Assembly (NCBI RefSeq): GCF_022698165.1
Contig: NZ_JALDAY010000004.1
Coordinates: 1 to 64,000 of the forward strand
Direction of reading: 5' to 3'
From: Streptomyces cylindrosporus
GTDB taxonomy: Bacteria; Actinomycetota; Actinomycetes; Streptomycetales; Streptomycetaceae
Length of the DNA: 64,000 nt
Below, piece by piece: positions 50,397 through 59,854 of this stretch. Position numbers and translations under genes: made by a program. Each line of letters opens with the position of its first letter. Positions within the stretch are counted from its first letter, which is position 1. Under the pieces are notes generated by a model. The model did not search any database, was not told the origin of the DNA, and worked only from the letters and a program-made list of their open reading frames with translations.

Positions 50397-52442
50397 TCAG
50401 GACGCGGACGGCGTCCAGTCGCCCAGCCAGTCGGCGACCTCCTGGTCCGCGGCCTGGGCGTCGGTCAGCTGCGGGCGGTCGCCGCTCGCCGCGCCCGAAC
50501 CGGCGCCGGTGTTCTTGTACTCGGCGAACCGGTCGTCCTTCCAGGAGAAGCCGCCCATGTCCGACCAGGGGGTGGACCTGATCGCGGCGCTCAGCGTGGA
50601 GTTGCGGACCGTGGTCTGCGGGTCGACGGTCGTGCTGCCGCCGGGGTGCCAGCTGCGCCCGAGGTAGAAGGAGGCCGCGGAGACGTCGCCGTTGACCGTC
50701 GACCTGTTGATCAGGATGCCCTTGCGGTCCGCGGCGGTCGACGGGGCGGTGACATAGCCGGCCGACGTGCCGTCCCAGCGCTTCTTCAGCGTGATGACGG
50801 ACTTGTCCACGACGGCCGTCGCCCGCCCGAAGATGAAGTCGACGTTGCCGGTGATGTAGGAGTTGGCGATGTACACCCGGCCGAGCTTGTCCGCGGCCGC
50901 GGTCTCCATCTCCAGGGTGTCCTGGTCGCCGTTGACGATGACCCCGTCGAGGAAGATCCGGTCCGCCTGCGTCAGCAGTGCCACGGCCTGATTGGCGATG
51001 TCCTGGTGCGTGGCCTCGTCGAAGTCGTTGGTGACGGTCAGGTTGCGCAGCTGGGAGTCGTCGGACTGTACGGAGACCGTGGCGCTGCCGGGAGTGCCGT
51101 AGGTCGACCCGTCGGGCTTCTTCGTCCCCGCCGCGTTGTTGTAGACGATCACCGTGTCCTTACGGCTGCTGCCCGCCCCCTGGATGGTGACGTGCGGCTT
51201 GTTCGCCGGGATCTTGACGACCTCGCGGTACGTGCCCGGCTTGACCGAGATGACCACCCGGGAGGGGTTGTTGACCGGCACGGCGTCCACGGCGGCCTGC
51301 ACCGTCTTGTACTGCCCGGACCCGTCCTGGGCGACGGTGAGCGTGGTGGCGGCAGCGGAGGTGGTCGTGGCGGTCGTACCGATGGAAGTACGGGGCCCGG
51401 CGCCGGACTTGAGAAGAGCCGGCACGTCGGCGGCCTTGTCGAGGGTGTACGGGTAGTAGCTCCTCGGATCCCAGGCGGCCCCGCTGCCCCCGCTCTCGTT
51501 CCGCCCGCTGGTCCCGGAGAAGACGTTCCCCTTCTGCACGAGCGTGGCCGTACTGTCCCTGATCACGGGGTTGTTGACGCCCTGGAAGTACGAGTTCTCC
51601 AGCAGCATGTTGGTCTTGCCGCGGGAGTAGTTGCCGTACGACGACGTGATGTCGGTGCCCGGGTCGTCCTCCAGGTAGTTGTTGTACAGGTGGGCGTGGG
51701 CGACGTTGTCGGTGGACGGGTTGCGCTGCTCGGTCTCGCGGATCCAGTTGTGGTGGATCGTGATGTCCGAAGTCACGTTGTCGGTCCAGCCGATGCCGAA
51801 CGCCTTGTTCTCCTGGCTGAGCCTGTTCCAGGACACTGTCAGGTACGTGGTGTCCTTGCGGCTGTCGATGAGCCCGTCGGCCATGTGCCGGATGTCGTTG
51901 TGGTCGATCCAGACGTGGTGGGCGCCGTCCATCTGGATGCCGTCGTAGTCGTGCTCCTTGTCGTTCCAGGTGCCCTGGTAGGCGTCCCGGATCGTCAGGT
52001 TCCGGATGATCACGTTGTGGACGCCCTCGCCGAGGAAGAACCCGCCGGCGACGATCTGCCCGGAGGTCCCGGACCCCACGATCGTCTTGTCGCTCTGGAC
52101 CTTGATCTCTTTCCCGACCGGATCCATGGTGATGGTCGCCGCCACGACGATGACGTACGGCTCGGAGGCGGTGGCGTACTTCTCCAGATCGGCGAGGGTC
52201 TTCACGGTGACCGTCTTGCCGTCCCGTCCCCCGTAAGTCCCGTTCTGCCCGAGGGCGTTGACGGAGGCGAAGCCGTCGGCGGTGGCGGTGGCCCAGGCCG
52301 GCGCGGTCGCGGCGGAGGCCCTGGACTGCGAGCCCGGCAGCAGTCCGTAGGCGGCGGCCGAGGCGGCCGTCAGGGCGACGGGGATGGCGATCGCGAGGGC
52401 GGTACGACGCCGTCTGTGCTGGGCCATGGGGGGTGCATCCAT
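50397..52442 (-). CDS. Pectate lyase (PL1)-pectin methylesterase (CE8) fusion, secreted
   Basis: This 681-aa exported enzyme joins two plant-pectin activities. The signal is RTALAIAIPVALTAASAAAYGLLP. A PL1 pectate lyase beta-helix follows (about residues 45-330: DYDGIQMDGAHHVWIDHNDI, HMADGLIDSRKDTTYLTVSWN). A CE8 methylesterase comes after a Thr/Ala linker (LTVAQDGSGQYKTVQAAVDAVP, then YITGNVDFIFGRA with a catalytic Asp and YLGRSWHPGG with the Arg). The esterase removes methyl groups and the lyase then cuts the chain, so the fusion is functionally coherent. Starts at 52442 or 52427 are both possible. Confidence 0.92.
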   Translation of the reverse strand: MDAPPMAQHRRRRTALAIAIPVALTAASAAAYGLLPGSQSRASAATAPAWATATADGFASVNALGQNGTYGGRDGKTVTVKTLADLEKYATASEPYVIVVAATITMDPVGKEIKVQSDKTIVGSGTSGQIVAGGFFLGEGVHNVIIRNLTIRDAYQGTWNDKEHDYDGIQMDGAHHVWIDHNDIRHMADGLIDSRKDTTYLTVSWNRLSQENKAFGIGWTDNVTSDITIHHNWIRETEQRNPSTDNVAHAHLYNNYLEDDPGTDITSSYGNYSRGKTNMLLENSYFQGVNNPVIRDSTATLVQKGNVFSGTSGRNESGGSGAAWDPRSYYPYTLDKAADVPALLKSGAGPRTSIGTTATTTSAAATTLTVAQDGSGQYKTVQAAVDAVPVNNPSRVVISVKPGTYREVVKIPANKPHVTIQGAGSSRKDTVIVYNNAAGTKKPDGSTYGTPGSATVSVQSDDSQLRNLTVTNDFDEATHQDIANQAVALLTQADRIFLDGVIVNGDQDTLEMETAAADKLGRVYIANSYITGNVDFIFGRATAVVDKSVITLKKRWDGTSAGYVTAPSTAADRKGILINRSTVNGDVSAASFYLGRSWHPGGSTTVDPQTTVRNSTLSAAIRSTPWSDMGGFSWKDDRFAEYKNTGAGSGAASGDRPQLTDAQAADQEVADWLGDWTPSAS

Positions 52443-52516
52443 TCCGTGCGGGTGACAGGGACCGGTGAGGGGTCGTCACCGCGCACGGAAAGGTTGCCGG
52501 GGTCGCCCGGGGTTTC

Positions 52517-52888
52517 TCAGCAGCCCGTCGTCCAGGTGTGGGAGGCGCCCTGGTCGTTGGCGGCGGCGTTGTAGCCGACCTCCTGGCCCGGGGCCAGGCA
52601 GAGGGTGACGTGGCCCAGCAGCTCGCGGGCGGAGTAGACCTGCACGTGGTCCTTCACACCCGGGCCGGAGATGCCGTGGTTCGCCCAGGACGAGTCGTGC
52701 CAGGCCATGTCCCCCTCCCACCAGCGGTCGTCGCCGCTGTGCTCGATCTTCAGCCCGGTGAAGTTCGCGTCCGTCCAGACGCAGAAGTTGCCGCTGCCGC
52801 AGGGCACGGCCTGCGCGGCGGCGGAGGTGGCGAGCACGGCGCCGGCGGCGAGAAGGGTGGCGGTGAGCAGGGCGGTGAGACGCTTCAC
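52517..52888 (-). CDS. Secreted peptidase inhibitor I36/beta-gamma crystallin-like protein
   Basis: This 123-aa protein has a signal peptide (RLTALLTATLLAAGAVLATSAAAQA). A single small beta-rich domain with four Cys (VPCGSGNFCVWTDANFTGLKIEHSG, LCLAPGQ, WTTGC) follows, like Streptomyces peptidase inhibitor family I36. It is likely secreted and may protect against proteases or bind the cell surface. GTG 52888 overlaps the stop of the upstream lipoprotein gene as GTGA, so the two are coupled. Confidence 0.82.
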   Translation of the reverse strand: MKRLTALLTATLLAAGAVLATSAAAQAVPCGSGNFCVWTDANFTGLKIEHSGDDRWWEGDMAWHDSSWANHGISGPGVKDHVQVYSARELLGHVTLCLAPGQEVGYNAAANDQGASHTWTTGC

Positions 52889-53436
52889 GGTCGGGTGCTT
52901 TCTGTCGATGGCTGATCGGTGTGGTTCAGGAGTGCGGAAGCCTCGCGGACGGCGTGGGCGCGCAGCCGCCGATAGTCGGCGAGTTCGGCGCGGTGCCGGG
53001 CGCGGACCCGGTCGAGGGTGAGGTGGGCCCGGGCGGCCTCGGCGCGCAGGTTGTCGACGATCACCGACGCGCGGAACCAGCGCCGCTGGTCGCCGTAGAG
53101 CCGCTGGTTGGCGGCGGCGAGACAGCCGTCGGTGTGGGCGCGTACGACGTACCCGGTGGGCAGGGTGAGGGACAGCTCGGCCGGCCCGGCCCCGAACAGC
53201 GCGTCGGCGACCCGCTGTTGCCGGGCTTCGGACGCCGGGCCCTGTCCCGGGCGCGGCGGGGTGAGCCCCTGGCGGGTGAGGCAGCCGTCGGTGAGGAGCT
53301 GGGTGGCGGCCTTGATGAGGTCGTCGGGGGAGGGCCGGGCCGGAGGGGACGATGGACTGGTGCCGGCACAGGCGGTGAGGAGGACCCCACCGGTCAGCAG
53401 CGCGAGGGCGCGTGCGAGGGTGCGCGCGAGGAGCAT
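52885..53436 (-). CDS. Lipoprotein of unknown function
   Basis: This 183-aa protein has a lipoprotein signal (LARALALLTGGVLLTACAG, lipobox LTAC). The mature part is mostly helical and Arg/Ala-rich, with two Cys in GCLTRQGLTPP and DGCLAAANQRLYGDQRRW. A repeated GCL-x-n pattern suggests a disulfide. No domain is recognised. ATG 53436 has AGGG upstream; an upstream extension has no signal. It lies 7 bp after the secreted protein gene and overlaps the I36 gene, forming a three-gene operon of exported proteins. Confidence 0.72.
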   Translation of the reverse strand: MLLARTLARALALLTGGVLLTACAGTSPSSPPARPSPDDLIKAATQLLTDGCLTRQGLTPPRPGQGPASEARQQRVADALFGAGPAELSLTLPTGYVVRAHTDGCLAAANQRLYGDQRRWFRASVIVDNLRAEAARAHLTLDRVRARHRAELADYRRLRAHAVREASALLNHTDQPSTESTRP

Positions 53437-53443
53437 CGGCGGA

Positions 53444-53812
53444 TCAGCCCTGCTCGCACCCCATGGTCGTATCGCTGACCCCGTCGAACTTCGTGGCCCA
53501 GGCGGTCCAGTCGTTGTCGTAGTCGTCCGGTCGGATCTCCCGGTACAGACAGCTGCCACCGCCCTGGTAGCTGATCGCGTAGACGCTGACGGCGGCGTGC
53601 GAGTCGAAGGAGTACGCGTGCCGCTTCACCCGGGAGTCGGCCTCCCGGTAACCGGGCGGTGTGTACGCCCAGGCGCCGCCCGCACCCATCTGCCCGGGCT
53701 CGGGCCAGAAGTACACCTGTCCCGGCGGTACGGCGGCGGGGCGGGCGGCGGCGGGCGCGGCGGTGGGCACAAGGGCCGCGAACACGGCGGCGGCGACGAG
53801 GAGTTGACGCAT
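53444..53812 (-). CDS. Small secreted protein
   Basis: This 122-aa protein has a signal peptide (RQLLVAAAVFAALVPTAAPAAA). The mature part of about 95 residues is rich in Tyr, Trp and Gly with two Cys (GGSCLYREIRPDDYDN, TTMGCEQG), consistent with a small disulfide-bonded beta domain. It resembles beta-gamma crystallin-like secreted proteins and the adjacent I36 product in style, but no firm match is seen. An ATG at 53893 is also in frame but lacks a signal-like start. It is the first gene of a three-gene operon of exported proteins. Confidence 0.65.
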   Translation of the reverse strand: MRQLLVAAAVFAALVPTAAPAAARPAAVPPGQVYFWPEPGQMGAGGAWAYTPPGYREADSRVKRHAYSFDSHAAVSVYAISYQGGGSCLYREIRPDDYDNDWTAWATKFDGVSDTTMGCEQG

Positions 53813-53906
53813 GTGGAGGATCCCGGGGAGGTGATGAGGCGAGCTGGCCAAGATCACCATCCCCAGCGGTTGCACGGGTATGCCCCGTTTCACCCGTTCG
53901 GCGGCG

Positions 53907-55367
53907 TCACGGGCTTTCCGGCGGTGGGGTCGGGGCCCCCGGCAGGCGCACGGTCGCCATCGTGCCGCCTCCGTCCGCGCGGGCGAGTGAGACCTCGCCG
54001 CCGGCCTGCTCCACCGTGCGGGCCACGATCGACAGGCCGAGGCCCGAGCCCGGCAGGGCGCGGGCGCTGGGGGAGCGCCAGAAGCGGTCGAAGACGTGGG
54101 GGAGTTCGTCGGCGGGGATGCCGGGGCCGTGGTCGCGGACGGTGAGCGTGCCGTGGTCGAGCTGGACCTCGATCGTGCCGCCCTCCGGGCTGAACTTCAC
54201 CGCGTTGTCGAGGATGTTGACGATCGCCCGCTCCAGTGCGGAGGGCTCCGCCCGTACGTACCAGGGCTGGAGGTCGGCGGTGATCGTCAGCTCGGGGCCG
54301 CGGAGCCGGGCGCGGCGCAGGGCCGCCTCGACGGTGTCCTGGAGCGACACGACCTGCACCCGCTCGCCCCGCTGGCCCTCCGACCTCGACAGCTCCTGCA
54401 AGTCGCCGATGAGAGAGGCCAGTTCGGTCATCTGGGCCTTCACCGAGGCGAGAAGCGCCTTGCGGTCGGCCGGGGGGATGGGGCGGCCGGTCTCCTCGCT
54501 GCGGGTGAGGAGTTCGATGTTGGTACGGAGGGAGGTGAGCGGAGTGCGCAGCTCGTGCCCGGCGTCGGCGATGAGCTGCTGCTGGAGCTCGCGGGAGCTG
54601 GCGAGCGAGGAGGTCATCGAGTTGAAGGACCGGGAGAGCCGCGCGATCTCGTCCTCGGCGTCGTCCTCGACGGGGATGCGGATGCCGAGGTCCTCCGTCC
54701 GGGCCACGTGCTCCACGGCCTCGGTGAGCTTGTCGACGGGGCGGAGACCGGCACGGGCCACGAAGAGCCCGGCGGCACCGGCGCCGAGGACTCCGATGCC
54801 GGAGACGAGGAGCAGGATCAGGGCGAGGTCGTTGAGGGTGGACTGGGTGCCCTTCAGGGACACGGCGACGATCAGGGCACCGTTGGAGCTGACCTGGGTG
54901 ATGGGGTCGGTGATGGTCAGCGGGATGGTCAGCACACGCAGGGCGTTGCCGTCCTCGTCCGAGCCGTTGTGGAACACCGCCCGGGCATCGGTGGTGTTCG
55001 CCTTCTTGATCACCGTCTTGTCGGCCTGCGAGACCTTGATCTTGCCCACCGAGTTGGGGAAGAGGCAGACCGTCCCGTTCGCCTTGACCACCTGCGAGTA
55101 GCTGTTGCGGAAGCCACCGTTGGTGGACTGCTGCGGGGTCTGCAGACAGTCGACGACCACCTGCCGGAGGTCGTTGTCCGGCCCTCGCATGCCGATGGCC
55201 TTCTTGAGGTCGTTGTCCGTCTGGTCGTACAGCTTCCCCTGCACGATGAACCAGCAGGTGACCGAGACGGCCGCGACCGCGAAGGCCACCGCTGCGGCCA
55301 CCAGCAACGCCAGCCGCGACCTGATCGGCAGGGTCTGGAAGCGGCGCAGAAGCCTGGGCTTCCTCAC
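53907..55367 (-). CDS. Membrane sensor histidine kinase
   Basis: This 486-aa kinase has two membrane helices (about residues 20-42 and 183-206) around an external sensor domain of 140 residues with two Cys. A HAMP linker follows, then the H-box [16 protein letters not shown]-box [15 protein letters not shown]1 DHGPGIP and G2 GSGLGLSIV. It is of the MprB/BaeS type. GTG 55367 overlaps the regulator stop as GTGA. It phosphorylates the regulator encoded at 55364-56098, and possibly the orphan regulator at 48873. Confidence 0.93.
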   Translation of the reverse strand: MRKPRLLRRFQTLPIRSRLALLVAAAVAFAVAAVSVTCWFIVQGKLYDQTDNDLKKAIGMRGPDNDLRQVVVDCLQTPQQSTNGGFRNSYSQVVKANGTVCLFPNSVGKIKVSQADKTVIKKANTTDARAVFHNGSDEDGNALRVLTIPLTITDPITQVSSNGALIVAVSLKGTQSTLNDLALILLLVSGIGVLGAGAAGLFVARAGLRPVDKLTEAVEHVARTEDLGIRIPVEDDAEDEIARLSRSFNSMTSSLASSRELQQQLIADAGHELRTPLTSLRTNIELLTRSEETGRPIPPADRKALLASVKAQMTELASLIGDLQELSRSEGQRGERVQVVSLQDTVEAALRRARLRGPELTITADLQPWYVRAEPSALERAIVNILDNAVKFSPEGGTIEVQLDHGTLTVRDHGPGIPADELPHVFDRFWRSPSARALPGSGLGLSIVARTVEQAGGEVSLARADGGGTMATVRLPGAPTPPPESP

Positions 55368-56098
55368 TCCGCGCCGCCCTGGCGGAGCACGTACCCGACT
55401 CCCCGCACCGTGTGCACCAGTCGCGGCTCGCCGCCCGCCTCCGTCTTGCGGCGGAGGTACATGACGTACACGTCCAGCGAGTTCGACGACGGCTCGAAGT
55501 CGAAGCCCCAGACCGCCTTCAGGATCTGCTCGCGCGTGAGGACCTGGCGCGGGTGCGCCATGAACATCTCCAGGAGCGTGAACTCCGTGCGGGTCAGCTC
55601 CACCGGCCGCCCGTCCCGCGTCACCTCACGCGTGGCGAGGTCCATGCGGAGGTCCGCGAAGGTCAGCGCCTCGTCCTCCTCGGCGCCCGCGACGGCCGCC
55701 GCCGCGTAGGAGCTGCGCCGCAGCAACGCACGTACACGCGCGAAGAGTTCGTCGAGTTCGAAGGGCTTGACCAGGTAGTCGTCGGCCCCGGCGTCCAGGC
55801 CCGTCACCCGGTCCCCGACCGTGTCCCGCGCCGTCAGCATCAGGATCGGCGTCGTCGTGCCCGCACCCCGCATGCGGCGCGCCGCGGTCAGGCCGTCCAT
55901 GCGCGGCATCTGGATGTCGAGGACGACCAGGTCGGGACGGTAGGCCGTGGCCTTTTCGAGCGCGTCGGCGCCGTCCACCGCGACCTCGGTGTCGTACCCC
56001 TCGAAGGCGAGGCTGCGCTGAAGTGCTTCGCGCACGGCCGGCTCGTCGTCGACGATCAGGATGCGCTGGGGTTCACGGTCGCCATCGGCGGGGCTCAT
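55364..56098 (-). CDS. OmpR-family response regulator (MprA-like)
   Basis: This 244-aa regulator has a receiver domain ([17 protein letters not shown], phospho-Asp in [13 protein letters not shown], Lys in [12 protein letters not shown]) and a winged-helix domain ([53 protein letters not shown]). ATG 56098 (MSPADGD) is chosen over 56143. It is coupled to the kinase gene. In mycobacteria MprAB responds to envelope stress and controls an HtrA-like protease; here an HtrA gene lies close by, at 56427, which fits. Confidence 0.93.
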   Translation of the reverse strand: MSPADGDREPQRILIVDDEPAVREALQRSLAFEGYDTEVAVDGADALEKATAYRPDLVVLDIQMPRMDGLTAARRMRGAGTTTPILMLTARDTVGDRVTGLDAGADDYLVKPFELDELFARVRALLRRSSYAAAAVAGAEEDEALTFADLRMDLATREVTRDGRPVELTRTEFTLLEMFMAHPRQVLTREQILKAVWGFDFEPSSNSLDVYVMYLRRKTEAGGEPRLVHTVRGVGYVLRQGGAE

Positions 56099-56211
56099 GG
56101 GCGTGGATTCCTCGGGTGCGGTGGGACGACATGGGGCCGGCACTGCTGCTGACGGCTTTCAGCCTCGCATGTTTCCCGGCGGGCGCGTAAAGGCGGAGCG
56201 CGGAAAGCGGC

Positions 56212-56397
56212 TCAGCCGCGGGCGGCTGCCGTACGGCGGCGGCCACGCGCCGCACTCGCCCGGCGCCCGGCGCCCAGGGCGGGCGCGACCTCGGGGGCCC
56301 GGGCCGCCGGTGCGTGCAGTTCGTACGCCACTTCGAGGGCCAGCGCGAAGCCGGCCGGGTCGGTGCCGGTGACGGTGTGCGAAACCTGCTTGATCAT
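56212..56397 (-). CDS. Small protein of unknown function (61 aa)
   Basis: ATG 56397 has GGGAG seven bases upstream and opens a 61-codon frame. The first half is ordered (VSHTVTGTDPAGFALALEVAYELHAP) and the last 25 residues are Ala/Arg-rich. It lies between the HtrA gene and the response regulator on the same strand, 29 bp after htrA, so it is likely co-transcribed with htrA. No known domain is recognised. Confidence 0.55.
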   Translation of the reverse strand: MIKQVSHTVTGTDPAGFALALEVAYELHAPAARAPEVAPALGAGRRASAARGRRRTAAARG

Positions 56398-56426
56398 GAC
56401 GTACTCCCTGCTCGTGAAGGGGGGAT

Positions 56427-57641
56427 TCAGCTGTCGGTGCCGCCGGCCCGCAGCGTGGCCAGATCGGACTTGACGGTGTTGATCGGGATGGCGAAGCCGA
56501 GGCCGACGCTGCCGGCGTCCGAGGAGGAGCCGGACGAGGACGAACTGGCCGAGTACATCGCGGAGTTGATGCCGATGATGTCGCCGGAGGCGTCGATCAG
56601 CGCGCCGCCGGAGTTGCCGGGGTTGAGCGAGGCGTCCGTCTGGATCGCCTTGTAGGTCGTCGTCGACGAACCCGTGTCGCCGTTGAACTGCTGGCCGCCG
56701 AAGGAGAACGGCCACTGGCCGTTGCCGCCCTGGCCCTGGCTCTGGCTCTGGCCCTCGTCGGTCGCGACGGTCACGTCACGGTTGAGGGCGGAGACGATGC
56801 CGCTGGTGACGGTGCCGCTCAGGCCCTCGGGGGAGCCGATCGCCACGACCGTGTCGCCGACCTGGACGCCGTCGGAGTCGCCGAGGGTGGCCTTCGTCAG
56901 GCCGGAGGCGTTCTCCAGCTTGATCAGGGCGAGGTCCTTCTTGCTGTCGGTGCCGACCACCTTCGCGGTGTACGACTTGCCGTTGTTGGTCGTCACCTTG
57001 ATCGACGAGGCGCCGGAGATGACGTGGTTGTTGGTGATGATCTCGCCGTCGCTGGTGATGATCACGCCGGAGCCGGTGGACTCGCCGGAGTTGGAGGTGG
57101 CGCTGATCTCGACGACGCTCGGGCTCACGGCCGCGGCGATGGTGGCGACGTCGCCCTTCTTGCTGGACGGCACCACGCTGGTGGTCGTGGAGCTGGTGGC
57201 GACGGTGTCGCTGCCGGTCAGCTCCTGGAAGGCGTAGGCGGTGCCGCCGCCGACGGCCGCGGCGACTATCGCGACGGCGGCCAGCAGGGCGAAGGGACCC
57301 CGGGCGCGCTTCTTCGCGGCCGGCGCGGTGCCGGGCGCGGGCTCGGCCGGTACGGCGGTCAGCACGGCCGTACCGCCGCCGCTGCCGTCCCCGCCGCTGC
57401 CCTCCGCGGTGAAGCCGGCGGGCGCCGCGGCGTGTGCGGCCTGGGCGGGCCACACCGTGGTGCCGGGCTCTACGGTGACCGGCTCCACGGGCTGCGGGTG
57501 CGGCGCGGGGTGCTGCTGCGCGGGCTGGTGCGCGGGCGGCGGCGGCCACTCCGGGTTCACGGGCGAGGAGTGCTGCTGGGCGCCCTGGTAAGGGTTCTCG
57601 TACTGCTCGTACTCGCCGTCGCGGCGGAAGCTCTCGGTCAT
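56427..57641 (-). CDS. HtrA/DegP-like membrane-anchored serine protease
   Basis: This 404-aa protein has a Pro/Gln-rich cytoplasmic start (about 110 residues) and one membrane helix (GPFALLAAVAIVAAAVGGGTAYAF). A chymotrypsin-like domain follows, with His in ITNNHVISG, Asp in KKDLALIK and Ser in NPGNSGGAL. No PDZ domain is visible after it, unlike classic HtrA. It would degrade misfolded envelope proteins. It lies 328 bp upstream of the MprA-like regulator gene on the same strand and is downstream of the LacI gene, which it follows by 130 bp. Confidence 0.92.
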   Translation of the reverse strand: MTESFRRDGEYEQYENPYQGAQQHSSPVNPEWPPPPAHQPAQQHPAPHPQPVEPVTVEPGTTVWPAQAAHAAAPAGFTAEGSGGDGSGGGTAVLTAVPAEPAPGTAPAAKKRARGPFALLAAVAIVAAAVGGGTAYAFQELTGSDTVATSSTTTSVVPSSKKGDVATIAAAVSPSVVEISATSNSGESTGSGVIITSDGEIITNNHVISGASSIKVTTNNGKSYTAKVVGTDSKKDLALIKLENASGLTKATLGDSDGVQVGDTVVAIGSPEGLSGTVTSGIVSALNRDVTVATDEGQSQSQGQGGNGQWPFSFGGQQFNGDTGSSTTTYKAIQTDASLNPGNSGGALIDASGDIIGINSAMYSASSSSSGSSSDAGSVGLGFAIPINTVKSDLATLRAGGTDS

Positions 57642-57771
57642 GTCACAGAGCTTGTCGCGCGACCATGAGAGCTTCCTGAGTGCCCGCTGAGAAGCCCGCC
57701 AGAACCTCGTATGCCCGATATAAAGGCCGTACTGGCAGCTGAGCGGGGTCTCTCAGACAGGCCTCATGGAG

Positions 57772-58794
57772 TCACTCGCACCCGCACGAGCGCCGCACGA
57801 CCAGCCGCGACGGGAACGTCTTCAGGCGCTCCCGGCGCGAGCCCGCCACCCGCAGCCCGTCGTCCAGTACGAGGTCCACCGCCGCCCGCGCCATCGCGCT
57901 GCGGTCGGACGCGATCGTCGTCAGGGGCGGGTCCGTGAGGGCCGCCTCCTTGATGTCGTCGAAGCCCGCCACCGCCAGCTCGCCCGGCACGTCGATGCGC
58001 AGCTCGCGGGCCGCGCGCAGGACACCGATCGCCTGGTCGTCGGTGGAGCAGAAGATCGCCGGCGGCCGCCGCGGCCCGGCGAGCAGCTCCAGCGCTATCC
58101 GGTACGCGTCGTAGCGGTTGTACGGCGCCTCGAACAGCCGCCCCTCGGTGGGCCGGCCGGCCTCCTCCATCGCGCGCCGCCAGCCCTCGACGTGGTCGGA
58201 GACGGGGTCGCCGACGGCGGGCGTCTCGGCCGTACCGCCCATACAGGCGACGTACTCGTAGCCGTGCTCCAGGAGGTGGCGCACGGCGAGCTGCGCGCCC
58301 CCGAGGTCGTCCGTGACGACGGCGACGTCGTCGATGGCCTCGGGCCGCTCGTGCAGCAGCACCACCCGGGCGTCCCAGGCGTCTATCTCGGCGGCCGCCT
58401 GGTCGTTCAGGGCGTGCGAGACGAGGATGAGCCCGGAGACCCGCATGCCCAGGAACGCGCGCAGGTAGTGGACCTCGCGCTCGGCGACGTAGTCGGTGTT
58501 GCCGACCAGGACCATTTTCCCGCGCTCGGACGCGGCCTGTTCGACCGCGTGCGCCATCTCGCCGAAGAAGGGCTGGCGGGCGTCCGGGATGATCAGGCCT
58601 ATGAGATCCGTGCGCCGGGACGCCATCGCCTGGGCGACCCGGTCGGGCCGGTACCCCAGCTCCTTGATCGCGGCGAGTACCCGCTCGCGCGTTGCCGGGG
58701 CGACCGGCCGGGGTCCGTTGTTGATGACATAGCTGACGACGGCGGTCGAAGTCCCCGCCAGCCGCGCCACATCATCCCGAGTCACCTTGGCCAC
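57772..58794 (-). CDS. LacI-family transcriptional regulator
   Basis: This 340-aa repressor has the LacI headpiece ([47 protein letters not shown]) and a periplasmic-binding-like ligand domain ([25 protein letters not shown], then [36 protein letters not shown]). It would bind a sugar or nucleoside-type ligand. No transport or catabolic genes are next to it. The C-terminal RRSCGCE is a common ending in this family. Confidence 0.93.
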   Translation of the reverse strand: MAKVTRDDVARLAGTSTAVVSYVINNGPRPVAPATRERVLAAIKELGYRPDRVAQAMASRRTDLIGLIIPDARQPFFGEMAHAVEQAASERGKMVLVGNTDYVAEREVHYLRAFLGMRVSGLILVSHALNDQAAAEIDAWDARVVLLHERPEAIDDVAVVTDDLGGAQLAVRHLLEHGYEYVACMGGTAETPAVGDPVSDHVEGWRRAMEEAGRPTEGRLFEAPYNRYDAYRIALELLAGPRRPPAIFCSTDDQAIGVLRAARELRIDVPGELAVAGFDDIKEAALTDPPLTTIASDRSAMARAAVDLVLDDGLRVAGSRRERLKTFPSRLVVRRSCGCE

Positions 58795-58822
58795 GCGCGG
58801 AGTCTACGCGGATATACCCGCT

Positions 58823-58884
58823 CCGGGCAGGGCGAGCGGAAGCTTCCGGGGGTACCTCGTATGCGGAAGCAATGCCCTGCCCGG
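58823..58884 (-). terminator. Terminator of glnR
   Basis: CCGGGCAGGGC (58823-58833) pairs with GCCCTGCCCGG (58874-58884); a smaller GGAAGCTTCC hairpin sits in the 40-nt loop. It starts 8 bp after the glnR stop on the minus strand and separates it from the LacI gene. Confidence 0.6.
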
Positions 58885-58891
58885 GGGCCCG

Positions 58892-59671
58892 CTATGCCTC
58901 CGCCGGTACCTCGGCCGCGTCCAGGGCCACCGTCTCGTCCGCATCCTCCGCCTTTGCCCGGTCGGCCTTGGCCTTCGCCTCGTCGGAGACGCGGTCGGCC
59001 TTCTCGGGCGTAACGAATCGATAACCGACGTTGCGGACGGTGCCGATCAGCGACTCGTGCTCGGGGCCGAGCTTGGCGCGCAGGCGCCGTACGTGCACGT
59101 CGACCGTCCGGGTGCCGCCGAAGTAGTCGTAGCCCCAGACCTCCTGGAGCAGCTGGGCGCGGGTGAAGACGCGGCCCGGGTGCTGGGCGAGGTACTTCAG
59201 GAGCTCGAACTCCTTGAAGGTGAGGTCGAGGACCCGGCCCTTCAGCTTCGCGCTGTACGTCGCCTCGTCGACCGACAGGTCGCCGTTGCGGATCTCCATC
59301 GGGGAGTCGTCGTTGACGATCTGCTGGCGGCCCATGGCCAGCCGCAGCCGGGCCTCGACCTCTGCGGGACCGGCGGTGTCGAGGAGCACGTCGTCGATGC
59401 CCCAGTCGGCGGTGACGGCGGCGAGGCCGCCCTCGGTGACGACCAGGATGAGCGGACAGCCGGGGCCGGTGGAGCGCAGCAGCTGGCACAGGCTGCGGAC
59501 CTGCGGGAGGTCACGGCGGCCGTCGATGAGGATGACGTCGGCACCCGGGGTGTCGACGAGAGCCGGGCCTTCCGCCGGTGCCACGCGCACGTTGTGCAGC
59601 AGCAGGCCGAGGGCCGGCAGCACCTCCGTCGACGGCTGGAGGGCATTGGTCAGGAGCAGCAGAGAACTCAT
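58892..59671 (-). CDS. glnR: Nitrogen regulator GlnR
   Basis: This 259-aa OmpR-type regulator has an atypical receiver domain without the normal phosphorylation pocket ([31 protein letters not shown], then [14 protein letters not shown]). The DNA-binding domain is [55 protein letters not shown]. This is characteristic of GlnR, which activates glnA, amtB and other nitrogen genes and can repress some. ATG 59671 has GAGGAGG upstream. There is no kinase nearby, as expected of this orphan regulator. It lies divergent from the hydrolase gene. Confidence 0.96.
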   Translation of the reverse strand: MSSLLLLTNALQPSTEVLPALGLLLHNVRVAPAEGPALVDTPGADVILIDGRRDLPQVRSLCQLLRSTGPGCPLILVVTEGGLAAVTADWGIDDVLLDTAGPAEVEARLRLAMGRQQIVNDDSPMEIRNGDLSVDEATYSAKLKGRVLDLTFKEFELLKYLAQHPGRVFTRAQLLQEVWGYDYFGGTRTVDVHVRRLRAKLGPEHESLIGTVRNVGYRFVTPEKADRVSDEAKAKADRAKAEDADETVALDAAEVPAEA

Positions 59672-59854
59672 ACGTCTGGTTCCTCCTCGGTCCCTGCGAG
59701 GACGTGTGTGGTGCATCACCTGCTCTGCGATCCCGAAAAGCCCCGTACACCGGCGGTCACCTGGAGTTTCCCGCTTCGTATACAACGCTTCCGAAAGCAC
59801 AAAAGGACCCGGGGGCTACGCTGCCCGAGTCCTCTGCCCAGCAGAATAGCCCAC

